From assembly GCF_003287955.1 (NCBI RefSeq), contig NZ_QMKP01000005.1:1-64000 (forward strand): 64,000 nt of DNA, written 5' to 3'. Below the pieces are notes generated by a model. That model was not told where the DNA came from. It saw nothing but the letters and a program-made list of their open reading frames with translations, and did not search any database. This document shows, one piece after another, positions 7,213 through 15,225 of this stretch. Both the position numbers and the translations under genes were made by a program. Origin of the DNA: Arthrobacter sp. AQ5-06 (lineage in GTDB: Bacteria; Actinomycetota; Actinomycetes; Actinomycetales; Micrococcaceae). Numbering within the stretch: the first letter of the stretch is position 1; each line of letters begins with the position of its first letter.

Positions 7213-8157
7213 ATGGCTTCAAGCACATCTTCCAGCGCAGCAACCACGGCGGCGCTTCGCCCACCACCGGCCCGTACAAACGCCCTCGGCGTCGCTGCCG
7301 TGGTGGTCACCGTGGTGCTCTGGGCTTCAGCATTCGTGGGGATCCGGGCCATCGGCCCCACCTTCTCCCCCGGTTCCCTGACCCTGGGCAGGCTGGCGGT
7401 TGCCGCCGTCGTACTCGGCGCACTGGTGCTGCCGCAGCTGGCCAAAAGCAAGGTGCTGCCCCGAGGCCGCGAATGGTGGCCCATCCTGGGGTACGGCGTG
7501 ATGTGGTTCGGTGGCTACAATGTGGCCCTCAACGCCGCGGAACACCTGCTGGACGCCGGGACCGCCGCCTTGCTGATCAACGTCAACCCCATCCTGATTG
7601 CCATCATGGCCGGATTCTTCCTGAAGGAGGGCTTCCCGCGCTGGCTGATTATCGGGAGCCTGGTGGCGTTCGGCGGAGTTGCGCTGATCGCGCTCGGATC
7701 CGGCTCAGGTTCCGGGGAACGTTCGACGGCGGATGTGGCGGGCGTGCTGCTCTGCCTCCTTGCCGCCGTGCTCGCCGCCGTCAGCGTCATCATCCAGAAG
7801 CCGGTGTTGCGGAAGTTCCCGGCGGGCCAGGCCACCTGGTTCGGCATCATGGTGGGGGCAGTCTGTTGCCTGCCCTTCAGCGGCCAGCTAGTGTCCGAGC
7901 TGCAGTCGGCACCGCTGCCGGCAACACTGGGCCTGGTGTACCTGGGCATCTTCCCCACTGCCATCGCCTTCACCACCTGGGCCTACGCACTGTCCCTGAT
8001 TGACGCCGGAAAGCTGGCGGCCACCACATACCTGGTGCCGGGCACCACCATCCTGATCTCGTGGCTGCTCCTCAGCGAAGTCCCCGCCGTGCTGGGCCTC
8101 GTGGGCGGGGTGGTCTGCCTTGTGGGCGTGGGCCTGACGCGCCGCAGGTCCCGGTAA
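7213..8157 (+). CDS. EamA/DMT-superfamily transporter
   Basis: 314 residues with about ten membrane segments arranged as two EamA halves (about 25-155 and 175-312). Typical DMT patterns are LWASAFVGIRA, DAGTAALLINVNPILIAI and YLVPGTTILISWLLLSEVP. Such proteins export amino acids, nucleotides or other small metabolites, and the substrate cannot be told here. The C-terminus is short and basic (TRRRSR). It stands alone and converges on the methyltransferase gene 5 bp downstream. Confidence 0.85.
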   Translation: MASSTSSSAATTAALRPPPARTNALGVAAVVVTVVLWASAFVGIRAIGPTFSPGSLTLGRLAVAAVVLGALVLPQLAKSKVLPRGREWWPILGYGVMWFGGYNVALNAAEHLLDAGTAALLINVNPILIAIMAGFFLKEGFPRWLIIGSLVAFGGVALIALGSGSGSGERSTADVAGVLLCLLAAVLAAVSVIIQKPVLRKFPAGQATWFGIMVGAVCCLPFSGQLVSELQSAPLPATLGLVYLGIFPTAIAFTTWAYALSLIDAGKLAATTYLVPGTTILISWLLLSEVPAVLGLVGGVVCLVGVGLTRRRSR

Positions 8158-8162
8158 GCGGC

Positions 8163-8792
8163 TCAGCGAACCGCCGGCCGCGGCACTGCCGTACCCGCGA
8201 TGATCGGCGTGGCCAGGGCAACCGCCGGAGCCTCAAACCTGCTGACTTCCGTGAATTCGAACCCGGCCTCGCCGATGGATGCCACCGTGTTCCGGTTGAG
8301 GTGGCACCCGGGCGCCACGCAACGGCCCCACAGACCGTCCAGCCTGTCCTGCCAGCGGCCCGCACGGCCCTGTCCGCGGACATGTTCCAGCACCGCGAGA
8401 GTCCCGCCCGGTTTGAGCACCCTGCGGGCCTCCAACAGGGCAAGCCGCTGATCCGGCACGGAGCACAGCACCAGGGTGAACACGACAGCGTCCGCTGCGC
8501 CGTCCGGCAGCGGCAGATGCTCCGCATCGGCGTCGGAAACCTCCACCGGAACCGATGACTCCCCGAGTCGGGAGCTCAATCTGGCCCGCATGTAGCGGTC
8601 CGGTTCCACGAGGATTACCCGTTCGGCCTGACGGAAATGCCGCAGGTTGGCCCCGGTGCCTGCGCCGACGTCCACCACAGTTCCCGTCAGCCCGGAGAGC
8701 AGCCGCGCCCGGCGCGGAGCGAGTTCCCGGCGCTCCAGAGGGGCCGACAGCCTGTCATAGGCGGCGGCAAAAAGGCGATGGCGGACAGACAT
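8163..8792 (-). CDS. Class I SAM-dependent methyltransferase
   Basis: 209 residues. The start at 8792 is chosen because GAGGAG lies just upstream. Motif I VVDVGAGTGANL is at about 39-50, then the acidic VILVEPD, the D-A-D-A-E-H-L-P-L-P motif, and VLKPGGTLAVLEHV. A Cys/His-rich segment (WGRCVAPGCHLNRNT) follows, as in small UbiE-like or phospholipid N-methyltransferase-like enzymes. The substrate is unknown. It converges with the transporter at 8157 and is divergent from the metallopeptidase gene at 8866. Confidence 0.8.
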   Translation of the reverse strand: MSVRHRLFAAAYDRLSAPLERRELAPRRARLLSGLTGTVVDVGAGTGANLRHFRQAERVILVEPDRYMRARLSSRLGESSVPVEVSDADAEHLPLPDGAADAVVFTLVLCSVPDQRLALLEARRVLKPGGTLAVLEHVRGQGRAGRWQDRLDGLWGRCVAPGCHLNRNTVASIGEAGFEFTEVSRFEAPAVALATPIIAGTAVPRPAVR

Positions 8793-8865
8793 CCGGCTCC
8801 TCACTGGGCAGTCAAGGATGGGTTTCAGTATGCGCGCCAACCCGGCTGCGGACTAGAGTCTGCTT

Positions 8866-9294
8866 ATGCCCGCCAACCTGCCGCCCGGACTGCCCATCAT
8901 CCCGGACGGCCCGCAAGAGCCGAGCCCGTTTGAGATGTCCGCTGACGATTTCGAAGCCGCCGTCACGGATGCCCTGGGCCTGATCCCCGCCAAGCTTGCG
9001 GCGGCCATGGACAACGTGGCGGTGTTTGTTGAGGACGACTACGTGCCCGGCCCGGGCGAGGACCCGGAGACCGTTCTGCTGGGTCTCTATGAGGGTGTTC
9101 CCTTGACGGAGCGGGATTCATGGTGGGATGCCGGTTCGCTGCCGGACCGGATCACCATCTTCCGCCAGCCCATCCTGGACATCTGCGGGTCCCGCGACGA
9201 GGTGATCCAGGAAGTGGCTGTGACGGTGGTCCACGAGATCGCCCACCACTTCGGCATCGATGACCGACGGCTGCACGAGCTCGGCTGGGACTAG
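8866..9294 (+). CDS. Zincin-like metallopeptidase (HExxH family)
   Basis: 142 residues, soluble, acidic. The C-terminus carries VVHEIAHHFGIDDRRLHELG, an HExxH zinc site with downstream acidic residues, as in the small actinobacterial minimal zincins annotated as metallopeptidase family protein. The N-terminal half has a conserved VEDDYVPGPGEDPETVLLGL block. The next gene starts 10 bp after the stop, so the two are probably cotranscribed. The cellular substrate is unknown. Confidence 0.8.
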   Translation: MPANLPPGLPIIPDGPQEPSPFEMSADDFEAAVTDALGLIPAKLAAAMDNVAVFVEDDYVPGPGEDPETVLLGLYEGVPLTERDSWWDAGSLPDRITIFRQPILDICGSRDEVIQEVAVTVVHEIAHHFGIDDRRLHELGWD

Positions 9295-9304
9295 CCTTAT
9301 AGGC

Positions 9305-10225
9305 ATGGGACACGACCACAGCCACACACACGGGATCACGGCGACAGGCCGCCACCGCAAGAGGCTCATCGCCGTCCTGGCCATCACACTGGCGGTGGTG
9401 GTGGTCCAGGTTGTGGGCGCGGCGCTGTCCGGATCATTGGCCCTGCTGGCGGACGCCGGCCACATGCTCTCCGATGCGGCAGGCGTGACCATCGCACTCC
9501 TGGCCGCCTGGATCGCGGGACGCCCGGCGAGCGATCAGCGGACCTACGGCTACCAGCGGGCCGAGGTCCTGGCCGCCCTGGCCAACGCTCTGATCCTGAT
9601 TGTCATCTCGGTGGTCATCTTCACCGAGGCCATCCGACGGATCGGCTCCGCGCCCGAAGTCCACACCGACATCATGCTCTTCGCCGCCATCCTGGGCGCC
9701 GTAGCCAACCTGGTCTCGCTGCTGATACTGCGAGGCGCGCACCAGGACAGCCTGAACGTCCGGGGCGCCTACCTTGAAGTGCTGGGCGACCTGCTGGGCT
9801 CCGTCGCCGTTATCGTCGCTGCGCTGGTCATTCTGTTCACCGGCTACCAGGCGGCCGACACCATCGCCTCCGTGCTCATCGCCCTGATGATCCTGCCGCG
9901 GGCCTGGAGCCTGCTGCGCGATGTGGTGGACGTCCTCCTGGAGGCCACTCCCAAAGGCGTGGAGGTGCAGATGATCCGCGAGCACATCCTCAGCGTTGAC
10001 GGAGTGGTTGACGTCCATGACATCCACATCTGGACCATCACGTCCGGCGTGCCGGTATTTTCGGCCCACGTGGTGGTGGAGGACGGCGTCCTTAATGCCC
10101 GCGGCGCCGACCAGCTCCTGGACAAGCTCACCTCCTGTCTGGGCTCCCACTTTGACACCGAGCACTGCACATTCCAGCTGGAACCCGCCAGCCACTCGGA
10201 GCACGAATCGCGCCAGCACGCCTGA
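9305..10225 (+). CDS. Cation diffusion facilitator (Zn/Co/Cd efflux)
   Basis: 306 residues. The start at ATG 9305 gives a His-rich N-terminus (MGHDHSHTHG), whereas longer in-frame starts overlap the previous gene. Six membrane segments are visible, with the metal-site pattern LLADAGHMLSDAAGV in TM2 and a matching ALLILRGAHQDSLNVRGAYLEVLGDLLGS further on. A cytoplasmic ferredoxin-like domain (about 205-290) has VVDVHDIHIWTI and ends DTEHCTFQLEPASHSEHES. It exports divalent metal by proton antiport. Confidence 0.92.
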   Translation: MGHDHSHTHGITATGRHRKRLIAVLAITLAVVVVQVVGAALSGSLALLADAGHMLSDAAGVTIALLAAWIAGRPASDQRTYGYQRAEVLAALANALILIVISVVIFTEAIRRIGSAPEVHTDIMLFAAILGAVANLVSLLILRGAHQDSLNVRGAYLEVLGDLLGSVAVIVAALVILFTGYQAADTIASVLIALMILPRAWSLLRDVVDVLLEATPKGVEVQMIREHILSVDGVVDVHDIHIWTITSGVPVFSAHVVVEDGVLNARGADQLLDKLTSCLGSHFDTEHCTFQLEPASHSEHESRQHA

Positions 10226-10435
10226 TCGTTTGCAGCAGTCCGCACGGACTCGACCCGACACGCCGGACTAGATGTGCCGGAATTGCACTCTTGTTGTTTA
10301 TGTTATTGATGTGACCAGTGTTGCCAAAGTGCACACGCTCACGTAGCCTCGGACTGCTGGGTGATCAGCAGAGGGGCTCCTTGTACCGCCACCAGACCTC
10401 GCTCCCCCAGCCTTACTACGTGCGAGGTTCTGCGA

Positions 10436-11851
10436 ATGGGTTTGACCGGATCCGGCCTGAAGGCCGCCGTGCTGTGCACCGCCGTCGTACTTTTCGGCAC
10501 CATGGCCCTCCCCGCCCACGCAGCGCCGCTGCCGCAGGCTCCGAGTCTCCAGCGCCCGGCGTCGCCGGAGCTTCCCACCCCGGAGGACATCGCCACAGCT
10601 AAGGCGAGTGAACGCGCGACGGCGGATCAGGTCGCCGTCATCGAACGCCTCCTCGCAGACGCCACCAGCGCCCAGCAAGCCACGTTTGCCTTGTCGCTGC
10701 AGGCCAACAACGCCTACGGCGAAGCCCTGGTGGAACTGCAGGACCGCAGGATGGCGGCGGGGGTGGCCACGGCCAAGGCCACCGCTGCGACGCACGAGCA
10801 GGACAGGACCCGGAAGCAGGTAGGCCAGCTCGCCGGCGACCTCTACCGCAACGGCGGGCTGAACCCTACGCTGGGCACGTTCGTCAGCGGCAATGCGGAA
10901 GCCTTGCATCAGGCCGCGACGCTGGAAGCCATTTCGGCCAGCCGGAGCCGCGCCTTCGAATCGGCCGCATCCGCAGCGTCCGCAGCCCAGTCCCTGACGG
11001 CCGCCGCCGACGACGCCAACCGGGCCGCTGACGACGCCGCCCAGAAGTCCGAAGCCCGCAAAGAAGAAGCCGAACAAGCCAACGCCACCCAGGCCAAAGC
11101 CGTAGCTGAAGCCGCGGCGCAGCGGACAATCCTCGTGGATCAACTCGCCCAGCTGCGGAACACCACGGTGGCCCTCGAATCGGCACGCATTGACGCCTTG
11201 GACCGGCAGCGCGAGGAGGCCAGGCTCGCCGAACTGACTGCGGCTGCTGATCGGGCCGCGGCGGCGCATGCAGCAGACCGGCCTGCCGCCGGACCGGCCG
11301 CCGGCGGGAACCTACCGGCGGCGCCTGCTCCAGCACCCGCGCCAGCACCCGCACCTGCTCCAGCTCCAGCACCCGCGCCTGCTCCGGCCCCTGCACCCGC
11401 ACCTGCTCCGGCCCCTGCGCCGGCCCCGGCGCCTGCCCCGGCGCCTGCTCCCGAGCCAACACCAGCCCCATCGCCGGGCGGTTCCAACGAGACAGCCATC
11501 TCCGTGGCGATATCCAAGGTGGGGGCGCCGTACTTCTATCAATACGGCGGCACCGGCCCCAACGGCTTTGACTGCTCCGGTCTCGTGCAAACGGCCTTCG
11601 CCGCCGCGGGCAAGTACCTGCCGCGCACCGCTGCGCAACAGTACGCGGCAGCTCCCGTTCATGTGCCGATCTCCCAGGCACGACGCGGCGACCTGCTGGT
11701 CTGGGGCTCAGCCCCGGGCTTCTATCACGTGGCCATCTACCTGGGCAACGGCCAGGTAGTGCAGGCGCTGAACCCGGACGAGGGTATCGGCGTGACCCAG
11801 TTGAGCTGGATGGCCGGGATGCAGCTCCACCCTTACGCAGCCCGCTACTGA
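10436..11851 (+). CDS. Secreted NlpC/P60 peptidoglycan hydrolase with long Ala-Pro linker
   Basis: 471 residues from ATG 10436, chosen because it gives a clean signal peptide (hydrophobic ..AVLCTAVVLFGTMALPAHAA). Residues about 40-290 are an alanine-rich coiled coil (RipA/CwlO-like). Residues about 295-345 are an almost pure (AP)n linker. The NlpC/P60 domain follows, with catalytic Cys in GFDCSGLVQTAF, His in GFYHVAIYLG, and the usual RTAAQQ and RRGDLLVWG motifs. It should cut D-Glu-DAP peptide bonds during septation. The 210-bp upstream region holds an AT-rich stretch near 10285-10310 that could be a promoter. Confidence 0.92.
   Translation: MGLTGSGLKAAVLCTAVVLFGTMALPAHAAPLPQAPSLQRPASPELPTPEDIATAKASERATADQVAVIERLLADATSAQQATFALSLQANNAYGEALVELQDRRMAAGVATAKATAATHEQDRTRKQVGQLAGDLYRNGGLNPTLGTFVSGNAEALHQAATLEAISASRSRAFESAASAASAAQSLTAAADDANRAADDAAQKSEARKEEAEQANATQAKAVAEAAAQRTILVDQLAQLRNTTVALESARIDALDRQREEARLAELTAAADRAAAAHAADRPAAGPAAGGNLPAAPAPAPAPAPAPAPAPAPAPAPAPAPAPAPAPAPAPAPAPAPAPEPTPAPSPGGSNETAISVAISKVGAPYFYQYGGTGPNGFDCSGLVQTAFAAAGKYLPRTAAQQYAAAPVHVPISQARRGDLLVWGSAPGFYHVAIYLGNGQVVQALNPDEGIGVTQLSWMAGMQLHPYAARY
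11325..11470 (+). repeat. Low-complexity Ala-Pro coding repeat
   Basis: A tract of alternating GCN and CCN codons, with imperfect 12-, 18- and 24-bp sub-repeats such as CCTGCTCCAGCACCCGCGCC, encodes the wall-spanning (AP)n linker of the NlpC/P60 protein. Such tracts often change length by slippage while staying in frame. The opposite strand is an open (AG)n artefact. Confidence 0.8.
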
Positions 11852-11913
11852 CCCGGCCTGGGCCCCTTGTCCGTGACTCCAGTCTCAGGGATCAAAGCGC
11901 AGGACATCCAGAC

Positions 11914-12825
11914 TCAGGACAGAACGTCCTTGGTGACGAACCGGCCATAGGCGAGCGCCCCGAACGCGGCCACGTAGCCCGCTTGGAGCACCGCGTTGCT
12001 GGCAAAAGAGTCCCAAAGCACCGGCTGGCGCAGGACGTCAGCGAAGCCGAACCAGTAATGCGTAAACAGCCAAGGATGCAGCCATTCCAGCTGCGGCAAC
12101 TGGTCCAGCACCTGCGAGACCACTGACAGCACCACTGTGGCGGCCATGGCGCCGACGGGTACCACCGTCAGGGTGGACAGGAACAGGCCGATCGCCGAGA
12201 GTCCGGCCAAGGACACCGCAAGATACGCAGCAATCAGGACCAGCCGCAGCGCGGCCTCAGGGGGCTGGACGACGTCGCCGGACAGGAGCGTCACCGGCCC
12301 GACGGGGAACAGCGACGCTCCGATCGCCGCCCCGGCAAGGGCCACCGTGACGGGCGCGGCCAGGCAGAACGCCAGCGCTCCGGCGTACTTCACCAGCAGC
12401 AGGCGCACCCGCCCGGCGGGCGCCACCAGCAGGTACCGCAGCGTTCCTAGGCTCGCTTCGCCGGCGATGGTATCGCCCGCCACCACCCCAATGGTCAGGG
12501 GGAGGAACAGCGGCACGGAGACCAGCATCGCCGTGACCGCCAGAAACAGCCCGTTCTGGCTGATCCGGTCCAGGAACGCCGGTCCCTTCCCGGGAGGAAC
12601 GGATGACGAGAACCGGACGGCGACGGCGATCAGCACCGGTATCGCGGCGAGTGCCACCAGCATCGCCGCGGTCCGGCGGCGCCGGAATAGCGTCTTCAGC
12701 TCAGACGCCAGCAGGGACAGGCTCGACGGCGCACCCGGACCGCTTTTGGCGTCGGAACCACTGCTGGCATCGGGAACGCTACGGGTTACCGGAAAACTGC
12801 CGGCCTCAGAAGCACTATTGGGCAA
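11914..12825 (-). CDS. ABC-2 type transporter permease
   Basis: 303 residues: a low-complexity Ser/Gly/Pro lead of about 35 residues, then six membrane segments starting RTAAMLVALAAIPVLIAVAV. The ABC-2 cue IAGEASLGTLRYLLVAPAGRVRLLLVKY is present. It overlaps the upstream ATPase gene by 11 nt and is the last gene of the LolA-like/ATPase/permease operon. The exported substrate is not evident. Confidence 0.85.
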   Translation of the reverse strand: MPNSASEAGSFPVTRSVPDASSGSDAKSGPGAPSSLSLLASELKTLFRRRRTAAMLVALAAIPVLIAVAVRFSSSVPPGKGPAFLDRISQNGLFLAVTAMLVSVPLFLPLTIGVVAGDTIAGEASLGTLRYLLVAPAGRVRLLLVKYAGALAFCLAAPVTVALAGAAIGASLFPVGPVTLLSGDVVQPPEAALRLVLIAAYLAVSLAGLSAIGLFLSTLTVVPVGAMAATVVLSVVSQVLDQLPQLEWLHPWLFTHYWFGFADVLRQPVLWDSFASNAVLQAGYVAAFGALAYGRFVTKDVLS

Positions 12826-13837
12826 TGTCGAACCCCTCCCCCGTCAGCGCAACAAAGCGCTCCTCCAGGCTTTCCCGCTCAACGGAAAAGCCCCGGACCC
12901 GCACCCCGGCCGCCACAAGCTCCGCCACAATGTCCTCCGGGGCCTCAAGCCGGGACGCAGCCGCGACGGCGGTCAGAACGTCCCCGGCCGGTTCAGGTGT
13001 TCCCTTTCCCGGGGACATGCCCAACCGCAGCAGGACCTCACTGGCTGTCCCGGCGTCGGGCGTTAAAAGGCGGATCCGGGTCTCGCCTGCCTGGCGGAGC
13101 TCCGCCAGCGGCCCCTGGGCCACAAGCCGTCCGGCGCTCATGATGGCCGCGTGCGTACAGATCTGTTCGACCTCCGCCAGGAGGTGGCTGGAGACGAAGA
13201 CGGTGGCACCGTCCGCGGCCAGCGACCGGACGAGGCTCCGCACTTCCCGCGTTCCCTGCGGGTCCAGTCCGTTCGTGGGCTCATCGAGCACCAGCAGTTC
13301 CCGCGGCGACAGCAGCGCATTGGCGATCCCCAGCCGCTGCTTCATGCCCAGGGAGTAGGCATGGACCCGCTTGCCGGCGGCGTGTGAGAGACCCACCCGC
13401 TCAAGCGCGGCAGCAACGCGGGCGGACCGGGTAGCGGGCGCCGCATGCCGGCCGGCGGCGTCCAGGCGGTGCAGGTTGGCGGTGCCGGAAAGAAACGGAT
13501 AAAACGCCGGCCCCTCCACCAGCGCACCGACGCGTGGCAGGACCTCGTGCAGGCGCTGCGGCATCTGAAGTCCAAGGACGCTTACGGTTCCGGCCGACGC
13601 CGCGGCGAGGCCCAGCAGCATCCTGATGGTGGTGGTTTTGCCGGACCCATTGGGTCCCAGGAAGCCAAACACGGCGCCGTGGGGAACGGCGAGGTCCACG
13701 TTGTTGACCGCCAGCTGGTGGCCGAAACGCTTGGTCAGGCCTTGGGTCTCGATGGTCAGCCCGGCCGCCCCGCTCCCGTCAGCGCTGGTCCGGGCGGCGG
13801 CTATCCCGGCGCCGGCCGTCCCCCCGGCCGCGGTCAC
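12815..13837 (-). CDS. ABC transporter ATP-binding protein
   Basis: 340 residues. After a variable lead of about 28 residues comes a complete ABC domain: Walker A GPNGSGKTT, a YSLGMKQRLGIANALL signature, Walker B LLVLDEPTNGLDPQG and switch SSHLLAEVEQIC. A C-terminal DUF4162-like tail (about 240-340) is typical of drug/lipid export ATPases of the CcmA/DrrA group. The start overlaps the LolA-like gene by 4 nt and the end overlaps the permease, so the three are coupled. Confidence 0.92.
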   Translation of the reverse strand: MTAAGGTAGAGIAAARTSADGSGAAGLTIETQGLTKRFGHQLAVNNVDLAVPHGAVFGFLGPNGSGKTTTIRMLLGLAAASAGTVSVLGLQMPQRLHEVLPRVGALVEGPAFYPFLSGTANLHRLDAAGRHAAPATRSARVAAALERVGLSHAAGKRVHAYSLGMKQRLGIANALLSPRELLVLDEPTNGLDPQGTREVRSLVRSLAADGATVFVSSHLLAEVEQICTHAAIMSAGRLVAQGPLAELRQAGETRIRLLTPDAGTASEVLLRLGMSPGKGTPEPAGDVLTAVAAASRLEAPEDIVAELVAAGVRVRGFSVERESLEERFVALTGEGFDIAQ

Positions 13838-15129
13838 GCCGCGCCGGCGGCGGCCTGCAGCCGCTCCGCCGGGACCATCCCCACAAAGATCCTGCCGTCG
13901 TCGGTCAGCAGGACGTTGACCAGTGCCGTGGACAGGAGCCGTCCGCCGGGCACGACGACGGCGGCCTGGGACAGGAGCGGATCCTTCAGCAAGGATTCAG
14001 TCCAGGCGGCCCCCCGCCCGCCGGGTGCCGCTGCGAACCCGATCACGGCTTCCCAGCCTTTGCCGGTCACCGTTGGCCGGGGTGCATCGCGGTGCCGCAG
14101 GCTCGTGTCGCTGCCGGGAATCTTGTCCGGCGCGGGGAGCTGTTCCGGCGCGGTGGGCTGTTCCGGGCCGGTGTCCGGCACTACTCCGGGCGTAATCCCG
14201 CCGGGAACGGGCGGTAGAGCCGGCATGCCGGGCTGGAGCGGGAGCGGTGGTACCTGCACCTCCTTGACCGTGGCGCCTGGCGGGGCGACGAACGTAAACA
14301 CCGAGTCGTCCGGGACCGCCAGGGACAGGCTGGTGAAGCCAGCCTCGAAAGCGGGTTTTGCCTGGCCGCGTGCCATCACCGATACCCGCAGCGGCATTCC
14401 TGTCTCGCCGTCGACGGCGATGGCGACTTTCTCAACCAGCGTCCCCTGCGTCCTCGGCGCCAGTACCAGGCTGTACGCCGACCGGCCGGCGACGTCGACG
14501 TCCGGACCCACCGTCACCGCGGTGGAACTGTCCACGACGGCGAGGAACTTCCGGGCCAGGTCCTCGGGCGTCGGCAATACAGGTGGGCCGGGCGGGATAG
14601 GCATGGGCAGAACGGGCGACAACAGGTCCGGGGCCGGCAGGTCGCCGGGCAGTGCGGGAGCTTCAGGGACCGGCAGCGGCAGGTCGCTGGCGAACGCCGG
14701 CAGGGCCAGGTGGGCGGCACTATTGTCCTTGGAGTTGTAGAACCACACGTCGCTGTCCCGCCGGATGACGTCCCGTTCAGCCAGCCGGTCCATCACTTGG
14801 ACCCGCATCTTTGTTGGCCCATCCATAAATATCCGGGCGGTGTGTTCGCCGGTCAGGAACTCCAGGATCGAGGCGGCTCCACCAGCCGAGACCGGTCCGG
14901 AGGTGGGACCTGCAGCCGGCAGTTCGGGCAGGCCCAGTTCCGCGGATTGCTCGATTGTTCCGGAGAGTGAACGGGTGCTGTGCTGGCCAAGGAGGGTCAG
15001 GACCTCAGCCGGAGACTTTTGTGGCAACGGATCGCCTGCCCGCGCCGGAATGGATCCCACCAGCACGCCGGCGGCGATCACTGCAGGCACGGCTGCGGCA
15101 GGCACCCAGCGCAGCCATGCGCGGTTCAT
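13834..15129 (-). CDS. Secreted LolA/RseB-like lipoprotein-carrier-fold protein
   Basis: 431 residues with a signal peptide (MNRAWLRWVPAAAVPAV..IPARAG). A LolA/DUF2092-type beta domain follows: SPAEVLTLLGQHSTRSLSGTIEQS, then HTARIFMDGPTKMRVQVMDRLAERDVIRRDSDVWFYNS. A proline-rich middle has PLPVPEAPALPGDLP, and a second beta part ends RIFVGMVPAERLQAA. In actinobacteria such proteins are annotated as outer-membrane-lipoprotein carrier or sigma-E regulatory. With no outer membrane a lipid or lipoprotein binding role outside the cell is likely. First gene of the operon with the ABC exporter. Confidence 0.75.
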   Translation of the reverse strand: MNRAWLRWVPAAAVPAVIAAGVLVGSIPARAGDPLPQKSPAEVLTLLGQHSTRSLSGTIEQSAELGLPELPAAGPTSGPVSAGGAASILEFLTGEHTARIFMDGPTKMRVQVMDRLAERDVIRRDSDVWFYNSKDNSAAHLALPAFASDLPLPVPEAPALPGDLPAPDLLSPVLPMPIPPGPPVLPTPEDLARKFLAVVDSSTAVTVGPDVDVAGRSAYSLVLAPRTQGTLVEKVAIAVDGETGMPLRVSVMARGQAKPAFEAGFTSLSLAVPDDSVFTFVAPPGATVKEVQVPPLPLQPGMPALPPVPGGITPGVVPDTGPEQPTAPEQLPAPDKIPGSDTSLRHRDAPRPTVTGKGWEAVIGFAAAPGGRGAAWTESLLKDPLLSQAAVVVPGGRLLSTALVNVLLTDDGRIFVGMVPAERLQAAAGAA

Positions 15130-15225
15130 GCCAGCCCCGCTTCATCCTTGGAGCCCATACTTCAGGTTACGCCTGGGGACCGCCGCGCACACGTTTCTTC
15201 TGGAAGTCATGCCGAGGCTCTCCGG

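Noticed and set aside
10330..10435. c-di-AMP (ydaO) riboswitch before the NlpC/P60 gene
   Set aside because: This class often precedes such hydrolases in actinobacteria, but I could not find the conserved core in this leader.
11325..11470. CRISPR-like or minisatellite array
   Set aside because: Units are short, irregular and in frame with the NlpC/P60 gene; no spacers.
11140..11517. Minus-strand (AG)n protein
   Set aside because: Antisense of the (AP)n linker; no independent gene signal.
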